Below are positions 19,890 through 32,862 of a stretch of 64,000 nt of DNA, in pieces. The notes beneath the pieces were generated by a model. The model searched no databases. It was given only the letters and a program-made list of their open reading frames with translations, and was not told where the DNA came from. A program made the translations under genes and the position numbers. Origin of the DNA: Pogonophryne albipinna (taxonomy: Eukaryota; Chordata; Actinopteri; Perciformes; Artedidraconidae); NCBI GenBank assembly GCA_028583405.1, contig JAPTMU010000118.1:89501-153500 (forward strand), given 5' to 3'. Position 1 is the first letter of the stretch. Each line of letters begins with the position of its first letter.

Positions 19890-22470
19890 GTCTATTATAT
19901 AAGATTTACACGGGCAGTACTAGAAGGAATGTATGAATTAGTTGATGAGAGTTCAATCTTAATTTACATTTAAAAGATTAAATATAAGAAAACATGTGTT
20001 GTGACAATGGGACTAATGTCCTAAGCAAAAGCTTGAACTGTAACACATCAAGTTATTTCATATTTTGTCATAGAATATATGTTTTTTTTAAAGTAGCACA
20101 GCACTTATTTTTCGCTGGTTTGACTTAACATAATCTTTCCAAGGCAATAAAAGTATTACATTCTCAACAAAATTAGTTTGATAATGACCCAAATTCATTT
20201 GAAAGGTGAGTGAAAAAGTAAACAAGGCTATACAACTGTTAGATGATTTGTAATGTTAATATAATGGGAAAGATCTGTAGGATAGCAAATGTAGCAGCAA
20301 GTGTCTTACCATTATAGTACTTGTAAGTAATTAACATTTTAAATAGATTTAGCTAGTTACACTTCCTGTACATGAATACATAATGAAACAGTGATACTAT
20401 TACTTTCAGGAATACAATTCTATAAAAAAAACAAGGATTTCATTTGTTTTTCAAAACATATTATTTCAAGCCAATGCCTCATCCTGATAATATCACAGTA
20501 TTTGAAAAAAATAAAATAACCACTGGGCCCTGACAGTGGATAAAACAAATATTTTCCCTTATTTTCCCCTTGACTCCCCATTGATGGTTATCTGTAGTTT
20601 GGTCTAACCATTGCAGCCCTCAGGCTGATCCAGGAGCAGGTGCCTGCTCTATTGCATATGTCTTGTGGTATTTCTGTTTGTATTTGCAGCAAAGATGATG
20701 TGACAAGCCATATGACACAGGTCAGTTACACAACAACAGGCTGAAAGCAGCTCGGTCTGACTGTGACCATGAGCTGCAGCAACATACTGTAAGATATCCA
20801 TTAGGTATTTGATAATTCCTTTCGAGAGGAGAGGTAGTAAAGCAGATAAGCAAGTCACTGAGTTGAACAATTGACTGGTCTCATATGGGTTAAGTGCAAG
20901 ACTTTCAATAGTCCCCAGTGCTCCCCACTAATAGAGCTCCAATGGGCACCTCAATGCTATGAACCCATCTTCATGAGCAGGACCAATGGTTGAAAATCAA
21001 GGGAGTTTATGATCATTACTCGTTAAACCTGTTTCTGTTTCTGATTCTGATTCTGATATAAACTCCAATAAATGTAACTAATATTTATCGTTAGCAAAAT
21101 GCAGCTAGAACAACCACAGGGGAAACGATAACGTAGGTTTTCAATCACATTAGCAAAGCCAGCTTACGTTTGCTAATGTAAGCAAAGTCATAAAGTTAAC
21201 ACATTTTATAAATTACAGTTGTATACAAATATTAACAGTTTATTTTTTTACCTTGGTGTAATTGATGGTTGTCCTGTGTTATTTTAGAGACTCATTTCTG
21301 AGTGAAAGAACATTTATTGACATGTGCACGACATGATGAGAAATGTGATTAGTCTTTGGCATGAGACCCATCAGGTCATGTATTTTATGGGCGAGGTGAA
21401 GCCACGAGTAAAATATGAAACCCCCAGTCTAGGAAACAGTGATGGTGATGGGATGAAACAATTGATAAAATACATTATTTGTGAAAAAAATCATAATTAA
21501 ATGTAAAGGTATTTCTGATTGAACTTAAACTGAGCTTCCTTCAAATAATGACTCATGCTTATCAGAGGATTCTGAAATAAATACCAGGGGAATTGCCATG
21601 ATTGGCCGTGAATATCCAACCAATGGTTGACGTGACGTCACTGTCACTACTTCCATTTAAAAATACTGGATAGAGTCCATGTCAATATCTCATTAAAATC
21701 TCCAATGTCATTTTCTATTAATTAAAAAAGGGTGACAACTTAGGTTTCATGTATTTAGACAATGGTAACTGTACTTCATCTGTCAACTGATAACATTGGA
21801 TACTGAATAACTAACTTTGTAAACGTGCCCAGGCACTGCTGATTAAATGTAGCCATCTAGCTAACTCTAAGACAGTCAAAATAATAGTAATATTACGTTG
21901 CTATAGCAACAAAGAGACGTCAACAGGCAGGCTCCCCTGTTTATCTTTCATGCCATGTCAAATATTATTTCAATTTGCGGCCTGTTTTTTTATTTAAAAG
22001 GATATCATTTCCGTGGACAGCTCCAGCCGGGACGTGCCATCCTGAGAACAGGAACGTCACTATACTGAACAGAAATTGCTGAGCATACATTGTTTTCAGT
22101 GGATAATGCATAATTGTTCTGGTGATCAGTAATACAAAACTCTAACACGAAGATTGGATTATTTACTTTGCATCTGTTTATTGTCTCTTTAATGCCTTTG
22201 GGAGACTAATGGCTTAGAAGGCCATTTGCATTTCAAATGTACACCGGGTGGTGTCCTCTAAACATGAGAACTTTGTTTAATGTCAACAGCGGTGAACTTA
22301 CATCATCCACTGCAGTAAACACAAATATTTTTGGATCAAAATTTAAAAATTCTTTATTTGTCAAACATTCACAAGCATTTTAGTGAAATAGCTGTTGACA
22401 TTCCCTGTTCGTAGACTACAGCAACGCTCATACAAATATGTACAAACAGAATATATCACATGTAATAATG
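19890..22470. other. No gene seen
   Basis: About 2.6 kb of AT-rich sequence without recognisable repeats shared in this window, apart from TTCTGTTTCTGATTCTGATTC at 21033-21053, which is a LINE-tail-like low-complexity stretch. This may be the least repetitive part of the window. Confidence 0.5.
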
Positions 22471-22474
22471 AGAG

Positions 22475-22740
22475 TTTGAAGAAGACATATTCTGTTAATT
22501 TTCAGGTTTATATTTGTATTTTTTACCTCTACTGTGACTCTTTTCACCCTCTGTCTGAAACCAGAGCCCAGTCTGCTCTGATTGGTTAGCTGCCTGGCTG
22601 ATGCTGTTGTGTTTGGTCAACCGCTTAGAGATGTGTTGTAAATGTCCCGCTCCTTAGCCTATCAAGTACAATGTGGCTCAAATAGGTAATAGGTCAGGTA
22701 AGGGAAAACCCCCCAAAAGCATAATAGGGCCCATTTAAGG
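22475..22740 (+). mobile_element. Non-autonomous DNA-element fragment (family F)
   Basis: Blocks TTTCAGGTTTATATTTGTAT, TTTTCACCCTCTGTCTGAAA, CAGTCTGCTCTGATTGGTTA and AGCATAATAGGGCCC are the skeleton of a common fish DNA-element family. Related copies: 49318-49560 (plus), 63505-63615 (plus, end only) and 37030-37125 (minus). Class probably hAT, but no target duplication was seen. Confidence 0.6.
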
Positions 22741-22914
22741 CATACATTAGGAACAGTTCTGAAGTAAAGATATATAACTGATATATAACGTAAAAAGTAC
22801 GAGGTAAAGTAGTTGAATAACATGATTAACTGTCATAATAAAATAAAAAGATAGGATCTGTTGTGAAGTGATGCAGTATTAACCAAAAGTAATATGTATG
22901 ACATACCCTATTTC

Positions 22915-23078
22915 ACCAAGGGCATCTGTGGCTCATGGGGATTAGTGTGCTGATCTGCAAATGAGGGGCTGAGATAAATGACCCTAAATTGCTTTCGTGG
23001 CATCTTCTGTTGTCTTAAAGTGTATGTAAGGTGCTTTGGATAAAAGGGCCAGCCAAATACCATATAATGTGATGTAAA
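22915..23078 (+). repeat. SINE-like repeat
   Basis: GTGGCTCATGGGGATTAGTG resembles a tRNA-derived A box region and GTAAGGTGCTTTGGATAAAA is a typical V-SINE/L2-type 3' tail. The B box is not convincing. Confidence 0.5.
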
Positions 23079-23089
23079 CACATCTGTGT

Positions 23090-23268
23090 CGGGCAGCTGA
23101 GGCTGAGGGTGTTGACTCGATAATCTACCAATCAGAAGGATCGTGGTTTGATCCCAATGTCTATGGGCAAGATACTTAACACCAAATTACTCCTGTAGTG
23201 ATTTCTACAGTGTGTTTGTAAGTTGCTTTAGAAAAAAGCATCCGCTAACTAACATGTTTTGTGATGTT
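23090..23268 (+). repeat. tRNA-derived SINE
   Basis: GGTTTGATCCC at 23145-23155 is a near-consensus RNA polymerase III B box, with a diverged A box about 45 bp upstream. The 3' part AAGTTGCTTTAGAAAAAAGC and CATCCGCTAA is the shared fish SINE/L2 tail. Confidence 0.65.
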
Positions 23269-23570
23269 ATGTAACCACGTAGTGACCATTCAATAAAACA
23301 AGGACGAGGGTTAGGGTTAAACGGTTAAGGGAGAATATAGGGGCACCAAAATCACCAAAAGTATGCTTTTGTACTTCAGTATAAATTAGTCTCTAATCTA
23401 TGTTTCTTGGTCTCTCACCTTTAATATATATGATATGCTACAGCATATGTTTTTTCTTTTTTTACTTTGTTTTTTTGGAAAATAATTGCACTGAATTCCA
23501 AACGTACATACTGTCATTTCACTTTGACATACAAAAATACAATTTTAATTTGCATCCACATGTTGAGGCG

Positions 23571-23853
23571 TCGAAAGGAGCCAGTTGAGGTGGTTCGGGC
23601 ACCTAGTTAGGATGCCACCTGGGCGCCTCCCTAGGGAGGTGTTCCAGGCACGTCCAGCTGGGAAGAGACCAAGGGGTAGACCTAGGACCAGGTGGAGGGA
23701 TTATATCTCTTTGCTGGCCTGGGAGCGTCTTGGGATCCCCCAGTCAGAGCTGGTTGATGTCGCCAGGGAAAAGAAAGTTTGGGGCTCTCTGCTGGAACTG
23801 CTACCCCCGCGACCCGACCACGGATAAGCGGGAGAAGATGGATGGATGGATGG
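23571..23853 (+). mobile_element. Rex3-like LINE, severely 5' truncated (283 bp)
   Basis: The last 80 codons of the Rex3 frame (WFGHLVRMPPGRLPREVF through LLPPRPDHG and stop) followed by a (GATG)n tail. ATGTTGAGGCG flanks both sides (23560-23570 and 23854-23864), an 11-bp target duplication partly merged with the GATG tail. Protein sequence is almost identical to the C-terminus at 6697-6940, so both copies derive from closely related sources. Confidence 0.93.
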
Positions 23854-23884
23854 ATGTTGAGGCGCAACGGGCAACTCAAAAATG

Positions 23885-24972
23885 ACTGTCCAAAAGAGCC
23901 CTTGTCAGGAGTTTAAATCTCAACTGTTTCCTGGATTATCTTGTCCAATGTGTTTGTCTTCTTCTCTATTCCATCCTTTCCACTGGTCTTCCATCTTTGG
24001 TAGACTTAGTCTCAACCGATGTGTCAGTTTTTCAATTATGTAGATTTCCTCTACTATCTCCATCCATTGTCCTTGGGTAGGGGTATCCACTTGCCCCCAT
24101 TTCCTTGTGATGGCTTTCTTGCCGGCTATCAACAACACTTTAACCAAGCATCTATCTCTTGGTTGTATATCATTTTCCGTAAAATTACCCAAATAAAGAA
24201 TCATAAAACTCTTGGGGAAATCATATCCGATTATCTTTTGTACTACTTTATGAACCATTCCCCAAAACGTTATTTTGTGACATTTCCAAAAGACATGTGA
24301 ATGATCTGCTTCTGCTGTTCCACATTCCCTCCAGCATGATGACTTCACATTTGAGTATCTGGTTTTAACCTTGGGTGTTCTAAAAAAACGGATCCGATTT
24401 TTCCAAGAGAACGCCCCCCATATCCGCGAACTGCTGGATGATTGGTGTATTCTCCACATGTTTTGCCATTCATTATTTTCAATGTTCGTGTTGAATTCCG
24501 ATTCCCATTTTACTTTTATACACGTGGTTGAATATTTGTTCATTGTTAGTGCTTGATATAGTACAGATATAGTCTTCATTTTTGTTCCTCCATACGAATT
24601 GATTATAGTCTGAATCACTTAATTCACGTCCTTGGAGGGTGTTCCCCTGATGTGTCTTCTATAATCCCTTAGTTGTAGATATCTAAAGAAGTCATGTTTC
24701 CCTAAATCGTATTTATCTTTCATATCCTGAAAACTCTCTAGTTCCCCTTTCTTCTCCAAAGTGCACCATGCTGTGATTCCCTTGGTCACCCACCGTTTGA
24801 AACCTTCATCTTGTCTTGCTGGTACAAAGTTACTGTCAAATGCTACCCATTTCAGTATATTTATGTCTTCTTGTATTCTGTGAATTTTTACTTTTTTAAA
24901 CCATAACGTGAATAATGTAATTGAATCCATATGATAGAATGATATCCTTTTAATGTTTGTAGAGGAACTTGA
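23885..24972 (-). mobile_element. L1/Tx1-type LINE 3' fragment
   Basis: Minus-strand 5'-truncated LINE containing the C-terminal part of ORF2. Its 5' junction is near 24972, where the frame runs into unrelated sequence. Confidence 0.75.
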
Positions 24973-25005
24973 CTGCCGTGCACAGAGCCCTGACTCCATC
25001 GACAC
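23920..25005 (-). pseudogene. L1/Tx1-type ORF2 C-terminal region, one in-frame stop
   Basis: Two adjoining stretches in one frame are separated only by a TAA at 24619-24621. The upstream one has FFRYLQLRDYRRHIRG. The downstream one has the zinc-knuckle-like array C95-x3-C99-x6-H106-x1-H108-x2-W111-x1-C113, with WRECGTAEADHSHVFWKCH, typical of the ORF2 C-terminus of fish L1/Tx1-type LINEs. The reverse-transcriptase catalytic domain is missing. The first about 35 residues upstream of 24972 are flanking sequence. Apart from the stop it is well preserved, so it is probably not very old. Confidence 0.8.
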
Positions 25006-27451
25006 CTTTGAGATGAGCTGGAGATGGCCCAGACCTTATCGCTCAACACCAGTGTTAGATCGCACTGATGCTCTTGTGTCGGAATGGGAGAGAATCCCTG
25101 CAGCAGGTTCAACATGTGAGATGGATGTGAGATGAAGCCTGAAACCTGAAGGAAGTACATTCATATACCTTCCTGGGGGAAAACACCGATCTATGCTCAA
25201 AGGCAACATTATTTGGAATGAATAAAGTGTTACATTAATCTGCTGTACATGGAAGTGGTCAGGGGGTTTTCAGGTACAAAGAGTGCAGGACATCCTCCTG
25301 TCAGGGGTTAGGTTTAGGAAAACAAAACCACTTTGATTCATTTTAGGTTTTAACCACCCCAATCAAAAACATGCTGCATTACTTTAAATAACTGTAACTT
25401 TCTGATTTAAACCAAGACCATGACCTTTTCTTAAACTAAGGAAGTGCTGCTGTGCAGTGTCTAATCTTAAAACCGACCATAGACAGTTTTGCTTCAGTGA
25501 AAGATTAAAGATCTAAAGGCAATCTGTATGGCGCAAGGGTTCATAAAGAAGATTGTTTTAAAGTCCCAGGGCTTTCTCCTTTGTGTTCCTTTTTAAATTA
25601 GAATGTCTCCCTTTACTTCCTCCTGTCTGGACAAAATGTAAAACTGCGCATTACCTAGCCAACTTCTGACTGAAATATGTCAGTGCAGATATGAAAGTGT
25701 GTCCATCGTGCAGGACACTTGGTAGATACCAGAGTGAAAAGGACATGAGGCATCACTTCCAGAAGCACTATTGGAATACATAGTTGTTGTTGCCCTGAGA
25801 TATGTTAGTGTGGGGCACAGACATGTTCTGATTGAATTATGCTTTCAAAAAGGTTCGCGCTCTTAAAGTTCAAAATGTGAGATTCTGAGCAGTAAAATTC
25901 ACTATTGATATGTGAAGATTTAGTAGAGGAATGGGTGCATGTGTGTGTTTATGTGTTGTTGTCCCAGCCTGTCTTCTCTCTATCTTGTGTATGTAGCAGG
26001 CCCGGCAGATTTAGCTGGCTAGTAGCTATCACCGTTAGCTGAGATCAGCTCTAGCCATGTTGAGAGCCAAGTGAAGGCAATTCTAGTGCTATTTGTTATT
26101 AATTAAGACTGTTTAATGCTACATTGTTTTGACAATTTAATACATCTAAATCATCAGGGTGGTTTATTTTCATATAAAGAACAAAGACATGATATAAAAG
26201 AAGAGAAGAGTTTATTATCCAGGGCCCTAAGGCAGCTTCTCAGAGTTCAAAAGAACAGGACAGAAGGTTCTACCTATTCTTATTATTTTAAATCATAATA
26301 CCGCATCTGGAGTCCTGATGTCGTGGACAGACATTAAGCAAGTTGGACTATCCCCAAACGTAGGCAACACCTTGGAACTAAAGGTTTATTTTACTTTATT
26401 AAAACATCTCAGCTTAGTTTGGATGATTTTTGAAGTTGTAGTTAATTAGAGAGGCAACATAAGGAACAGATGTATGTTTTGAGAATAAAATGTCCAAATG
26501 TACAGTTTATGCACACACTTGGCGAAGGTTGTCAACATCTAAACAGCTGATAACCCAGCTGTACCTGTCAGGATTCAAGATTAAACTAAATAAACAAGAC
26601 AAATGCTTATATTACTCAATGTTTAGGTTGATTATGTAAAGCTAAAAAATTTGAAGAAATATAGAGAGAAGTTTGACGGTGACCAGCTGTGCAGTGTGGG
26701 AACATGTGGAGGCACTTAGGTTTCTCCGTCCAAGTTGAAGGCCAGCTGAATGCCACCTAATCCCCGCCTCTGGGAGTCTGCCTCCCTTCTGTTTCCAAAC
26801 TAAATGTATCTAGATTCCACTTCAGAAAACACATAAACCAGCCTAGGTATTCTGATAAAAGATTACATCTGTCGTGTACTTTCAGACACATTGTAATGTT
26901 GATGAAGTGTCAGGGACATACTGGGACTGAGATCCAGTAAGGGACTTTGAGACTGAGAGTTCAATGAACCGAAGACCTTGAATACACTTTAGGGTGTCTT
27001 GCTGCACCTAGTTTCTTCAGTTTGTATACACACGTCACCAGTGCACTGAATCAAACCAAGACCGCCAGAACACAACATTCCAGTATACTACTGACCAGTA
27101 CCAAAATGTGTTTATTGTCATTATAGTGCTAAAATAGTGATTTCAACAAAATACAGGATCAGTCCAAGTTGGTAGGGTGCCCTTGCCTCCCTGTAAAATA
27201 TTGGACTCGCCCGATCTGATGGTTTCACTCGCTCTCTGCCTCTGTGAAGGCCAGGCTGACACAAGCCTATAGCACACAATATGCAGTAGGTTAACTAATG
27301 ACATCAGAAAAAAGAAACAAATCTGATCGCCAGTGACTATTTTACAAACAAATAATAAAATAAAACTATTATGGCTTGCCTTCCTAAAAGGGAATATATA
27401 GCAGAAGGCACTGTGAAATCTTCTTTTAACATAGGGGTATTTCTGAGGTAG
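25006..27451. other. No gene seen; poly-C at 27452-27467
   Basis: Mostly AT-rich. CAGGTACAAAGAGTGCAGGA and GGTTAGGTTTAGGAAAACAA near 25270-25330 look like degraded repeats. No convincing coding sequence. Confidence 0.5.
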
Positions 27452-27881
27452 CCCCCCCCCCCCCCCCAATGGGCCCTAGTGCACTCTTTATATGTAATCC
27501 CCTGCACGGTGCAGTAAGGCTGTTCTGAGGCTTATTGTAGACAATAACTTACCAACACATTCATATTTAGTTTTTTTGTTGGCCCATACGTCTGTATACT
27601 TGTTTACAGCTTGCTTTGGATTTCATGTAGGCTGGTCTGGACTGATTCAGTCAGTGGAGGGCAGTAGAGTTCTGCAAAACAGAGACACATCAATACAGTG
27701 TGAGGTCTTGCTTTTATATTCGCTCACCCCCTCATGTATTGTCTCTCTCTCTCTCTCTCTCCCTCTTACTTCAAACTGAGCAAAGGTAATTACAAGATCT
27801 TCTTTATCTGTGATTTACTGAAAAAAATGTTTCAACTATGCCGAGGCAATTATTTAGTTCTTTCTTCTCTTTCTATCTTGC

Positions 27882-27918
27882 TCACACACACACACGCACT
27901 CACGCACGCACTCACGCA

Positions 27919-28011
<93 letters not shown>
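27882..28011 (+). repeat. (CA)n with an ACGC-variant block
   Basis: CA tract whose first third contains CACGCACTCACGCACG variants and whose remainder is pure CA. Confidence 0.95.
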
Positions 28012-28014
<3 letters not shown>

Positions 28015-28559
28015 CGTCAGCCTCACTGACCATGGGGGGTTTCTGTTCTTTTCCAGGATTGGCTGATTGATTCTGACATTACCACAGCCTGATCATTTCC
28101 TCCTCTCCTGAATATGAATGTGTGCAGATGACTCCTTGGGAATTTGAGTATTTTGTGTGTGTGTTTGTCTGTTTGTGTGTGCTTACATATGTGTACATGG
28201 TTGCTTTAATTGGATTGGATGTACAGGCAGATGGTGAGATGTACATTTATTTTCTGTAAAAGCTGCATTATACTGTACAGCTGAAATGACAACTGGCTGT
28301 CTCATCAGGTGACATCACGCCTGCTGATTCTGCCCTGGTAACAGATGCTTGATAGACCTTTCTGCTGTTGTGTGTAACAGTGTATGTTTTATACATAAAG
28401 AAATTGACATCAGACTTATTGTTTTGATGAGAATGTGTGTGAGCAATTGCTAGTCGTCCCTTAGAAATACAGTATGTTGTTTCAGTGCAGCTGTTTAGTT
28501 TGCATAATTACAAAAGGATATCACAAGGTACAGTTCAAAGAAAGACTGTAGGGGATCTA

Positions 28560-29400
28560 ATAGGGACACATGTTAAGTTTAAGATCTATCTGCCTCTCAA
28601 TCAAAATGCCAACTCACTACAGCAGTTGAAGGACTGCTTAACAGAGATTAAATCCTGGCTGAGCCAAAACTTCCTCACCCTTAATGAGAATAAGACCGAG
28701 GTCATCTTTTTTGGACCCCAACCAACAGTCTCCCCGGTTGATATTCTGGGCTCCCTCAATAAAAATATCTTCCCCTCTGTTATGAACCTTGGAGTGACCT
28801 TCAACAGCGCCTTTAAATTTGATAAGCAGGTTAGCACTGTAGTCAAGACCTGCTTTTTCAAAATACGACTATTGGCTAAGACCAAGTCGTTTTTATCTTT
28901 TAAAGACCTAGAAAGGGTTATTAAGGCCTTTGTTACCTCGAGACTGGATTACTGCAATGCTCTGTATGTGGGTATGGACCAGGCCTCAATTAGACACCTC
29001 CAGCTAGTTCAGAATGCAGCTGCACGTCTTCTTACTGGCCATAAAAAGCGTGACCATATCACCCCAATTCTGGCTTCATTGCATTGGCTTCCAGTTCGGT
29101 TCAGAATTGATTTTAAACTCCTTTTATTTGTTTTTAAAGCCCTAAATGGGCTGGCTCCTGCCTATATAGCCGAACTCCTCCATCGCTACACCCCAGGCAG
29201 AGCCTTAAGGTCGGCTGATCAGCTGCTGTTGATAGTGCCTAAGACCAGGCTTAAAACCCGAGGGCATCGAGCTTTCGCAGCGGCTGGCCCTAGGCTCTGG
29301 AATACTTTGCCCCTCCATGTGAGGTCGGCCCAGACCCTGGGGGTTTTTAAATCAACACTTAAAACTCACTTTTTCTCTCTGGCTTTTGTTTAATTATCTA
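28560..29400 (+). mobile_element. CR1/L2/Rex1-type LINE, 5' truncated
   Basis: Insertion starts near 28570 inside the reverse-transcriptase frame and ends with an AT-rich stretch rich in TTATTTATTCATTTA. No clear target duplication. Confidence 0.75.
28572..29393 (+). pseudogene. LINE reverse transcriptase C-terminal region, open frame
   Basis: About 270 uninterrupted codons covering the thumb and C-terminal region of a CR1/L2/Rex1-type LINE. Recognisable blocks are WLSQNFLTLNENKTEVIFFG, FVTSRLDYCNALYVG, LQLVQNAAARLLTGHKKRDH, ILASLHWLPVRFRIDFKLL and FKALNGLAPAYIAELL. The catalytic motifs A and C lie upstream and are missing, so it cannot reverse transcribe. The natural stop is present at 29391-29393. 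The lack of internal stops suggests a recent, dead-on-arrival insertion. The first about 30 codons of the open frame belong to the flank. Confidence 0.85.
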
Positions 29401-29714
29401 TTTATTCATTTATTTAGTTCTTTATTTATTCATTTAGTTCTTTATTTTAATATTTATAACATAACATAGGATTTCATAAAGTATTTTTAAAATAGTTTAT
29501 ACATTATTCAAATATAGGAATAGTAGATACACTCTAAAAACAAATGCCTTGGCTCAACAAAGAAAATCAACGCAACAGTTTGCATCAATGTTTATTGAGT
29601 TAAGACAACTTCTAATGAAATTGTCTTAAAGCAACAAAGTTATTTGAGTTAGGGGAGAAGGCTTTTCTTCTACAATCAGAGGTGTTTTTAATTACCACTT
29701 ACTTAATAATTGGT

Positions 29715-29935
29715 AGCATAAACACAAGTTTTGAAGTTGATTATTCAAAAGATTAAGTTGTTCCGACTAGTTTTACCACATGATTTAAAAGGAATTTTAA
29801 GTTGTATGTACTTAAATACCCTCATTCGGGACACAAGTTTTTAAGTTGATTACTCCAAAAATTAAGTTGTTCCAACCTGTTTTACCGTATGATTTAAAAG
29901 GAATTTTAAGTTGTATGTACTTAATTACTATTATT
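29715..29935 (+). repeat. Tandem repeat, about 113 bp x 2
   Basis: Two copies of a unit with landmarks CACAAGTTTT, AAGTTGATTA, AAGTTGTTCC and TTTAAAAGGAATTTTAAGTT, differing at a handful of positions. Every unit carries several TTAAGTTG motifs. Confidence 0.9.
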
Positions 29936-30117
29936 GACAACCATTTATAAATTAAGTTGCTCCAAATATCTTTTATTCAATAGTTTTTTTTCTTAGCTTT
30001 TTCATGTTTTTGCCTTTAGAGAAAGATATTAATTGATTCCACAACAAAAATATTAGGCAATTCACTTTTTATTTTGAACTGCAGTTGTTTATCTCAACAC
30101 ATGATGTTTCAATCAGG

Positions 30118-30395
30118 AGAGAATTCATTTAGTTTGAACATTTATTGACACATGCCATATGATAGGGTGCATGAACACCTGAAATCACAGCTGACTGCAG
30201 GAGAAAGGAGAACCATTTTATAGTTTGGCTGCAGCACGTTGATTGGCTGCTGGAGAATGAGGTGAAATGTAATAGGTTAAAGAGAACGCCTGTGATGAGC
30301 TGATTATATGCAGCAGCGGAGTGAATGTATACAGTATACACCCAGTCTTCCTGAAAGAACTTGCGCTGAGCTTCATTTAAATCTTGAAAAAAAAG
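30118..30395. repeat. Dispersed repeat related to 18890-19365
   Basis: See partner: CATATGA near the start, GATTGGCTGCTG at 30241 and GAACTTGCGCT at 30358, followed by TTCATTTAAA. From 30400 to 31630 no gene or repeat is recognised. Confidence 0.55.
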
Positions 30396-31876
30396 ATAAA
30401 TAACACAAATTTAAATTGCCCCACAAATAATAAATAAACACATTAACCATATTACCATGATGGGACATGGGGACACAGCTAATACATGCTGCCATCACAA
30501 CGAAGTTAGAGGCCTTTGCAGATTTAAAACCAGTGCCAAATATGTCAAATCTGTAAAGTTTTTGTAGAACTACAGAAACAAACTCTCAATGGCCACCAAC
30601 CTGCAGATCACACACACCCATTTTACAAAAGATGTAACAAAGATGTTTACACTGCCAACAGTCATTATTTCAAACAGTATGAACACATTTAACGCAGAAT
30701 GCTAATTCATTTGTTTCCCTCGACCACGATGGTTGCCATCGTATGGTCAGATCCTGGGGTGGACCGGTCACTGATGAAGGCGATATTCATGTCCTTTTGA
30801 AGCACATTAAATCATAGGTTAGCGCATAGGAGATAATGAATTAGGTAATTGCATACTTTTTAAACTGTCACTCTTAGCTAATTCAGAGCCATTATTACCA
30901 GCTGCTAAAGCAACGCTGGTATTGTTTTCCCCTATTGAGTCTGCGTGTGTGTGTCGTCATGGCAACGTGGTCCTGAAGACACACAGAGGTGCTTTTGAGT
31001 ACTTTGCCTAGTGTTTAAATGCATGTGGACAGATTTAGTCAATCACAACCGTGCAAGTTTTAGTGTATCTTCTCATCTTGTTTGCAGGTTCCATACAATA
31101 TGTGAACTGGTTAAGTGAAGAGCAGAAGCCACTTTTCAAATGGTACACAATCCTTTTCCCATGCCATTGCTGTCAACACCTATGCATGCTGAACGTTGCT
31201 AAGATACTATTGATTGGGGTGTGGCCAAAAGTGCAATATGCTTCAGAATGTAACTGACAGAGAGCAGCGCGTTTGTCAGAGAGCACTGTGCCCGTGGATT
31301 TTATTTTATTTCAAGATTTTTAATTACGTCGCTAAACTCCTTGAAAAGGTCCTCTTCCTTTTCTCCAAGGTACACAACAAGGCAACGGATGGCTATAGTT
31401 CTCTGCGTACTTCAATTGTATTGTGCTATTTTTGCAAAAGGAAAAAAAGAGAAATGACCTAAATGAATATATTCTGAATGGGTGACTGCCAACAACGTGC
31501 ATTTCAATGACAACTCTAAATAACGATCCTACCTCAAAAAGCATGTCCTTGATCTGCTTCACCGAGATTCATTTTAAATAAAAAGTTATATTACAATAGT
31601 AACCAAAGTATTTTTACTCTAACAGTAGCCTCTATACTTCAGGGCCGTATTCATGGAGTCAACATTGGGGGGGACCAAAAATTCAATAAAAATTTGAATA
31701 CTAATTTCCTGCCATTCTAAAGGAAAATACATAAAAAATCACTAACACATTGGATACTTTAAAACCTGTTAAACCCCATGCCCCTGCCCGTGGGGGCAAA
31801 ACACAACAATAGTCACGATACTGTGTTTCAGGCATGGGTGTAGGAAGCATCGTCAATGTGGGTGGAACAATTTGAC

Positions 31877-31898
31877 GGGGGGTGTGGGCGGGCGGGGG
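31877..31898 (+). other. G-quadruplex-type motif
   Basis: Four G runs (6, 3, 3 and 5 bases) separated by TGT, C and C. Lies in the 3' untranslated side of the hAT element. Confidence 0.7.
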
Positions 31899-32862
31899 AC
31901 CTAACCTCCTCTAGGGGGGTCCGGGGGCATGCTCCCCCGGGAAGATTTTTTTTTAAATGTTGAAGTTAAAAGCATCAATCTGGTGCACTTTGAGAGCAAC
32001 ATTAGGGACTAAATCTATGGATACATCTCAACAACACCCATGTGAAACAGAACTGAACAGATTTACTTTTTCTTTATGCATATTTTACAAATCACTCCCT
32101 TTTTAAACTGTAGTATGAGTTGGAATGATTTCATACCTGTTATTCTGTTATTCTCTTATTTTGTATAACTATAATGATCATATAAAGGTGTGCCTTGGAA
32201 ATGCTTGTTTTGCATCAATCTTGATACAGGGTACTTATTATATGTTATAGTTTGGATTCCTAAAGCTTTTAGTCTACTATCCCATCATTCAAGGGTGCTT
32301 TTCACACTAAGTAATGGTTTATTTTTTGCACGGACACTATCATTTACATTTTTTTACTATGTTCAATCTGAATTTACTTTAAAAACATCTATATTGATTC
32401 TGACTTTTTCTACATCCAACTCACAGGTTTATCATTACTTTGAGAAAAAAGATTATTCATTTAACCATTTTTAGAAGTGAAGATATAGTCAATTGTTCTG
32501 GGAATGTCATTTTCAAACCTGAGACCTGAAAAACAGGCTTGGGGCTTAACTGGTTAAAATGTTTTACCATTATGTCTAATTGTGCATTGTATTACATCGC
32601 CCTATTTTATCTAGTTTAGCTTTTCTTGTTTTGTTGTTTGTAATGGCAGAGATTAGGGATGAATAAAGTACAACTATAACCATAATCACATTAAAGCATT
32701 TCAATCCATAGAAAGGTCTGTGCCACGCAATTTCAGTAGAAACAGGAACACTTTATTGCCCTTTTGTTTTACAGCCACGACTCGCACTAGCTGCTTGCCG
32801 CTCATTCAAAATCAAAAAGACCCCCAACTTCCTCCCAGACAGCCGCCCAAAAAGCCCAACCC

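Noticed and set aside
23585..23827. Small 80-codon gene
   Set aside because: It is the tail of a Rex3 insertion with a target duplication and GATG tail.
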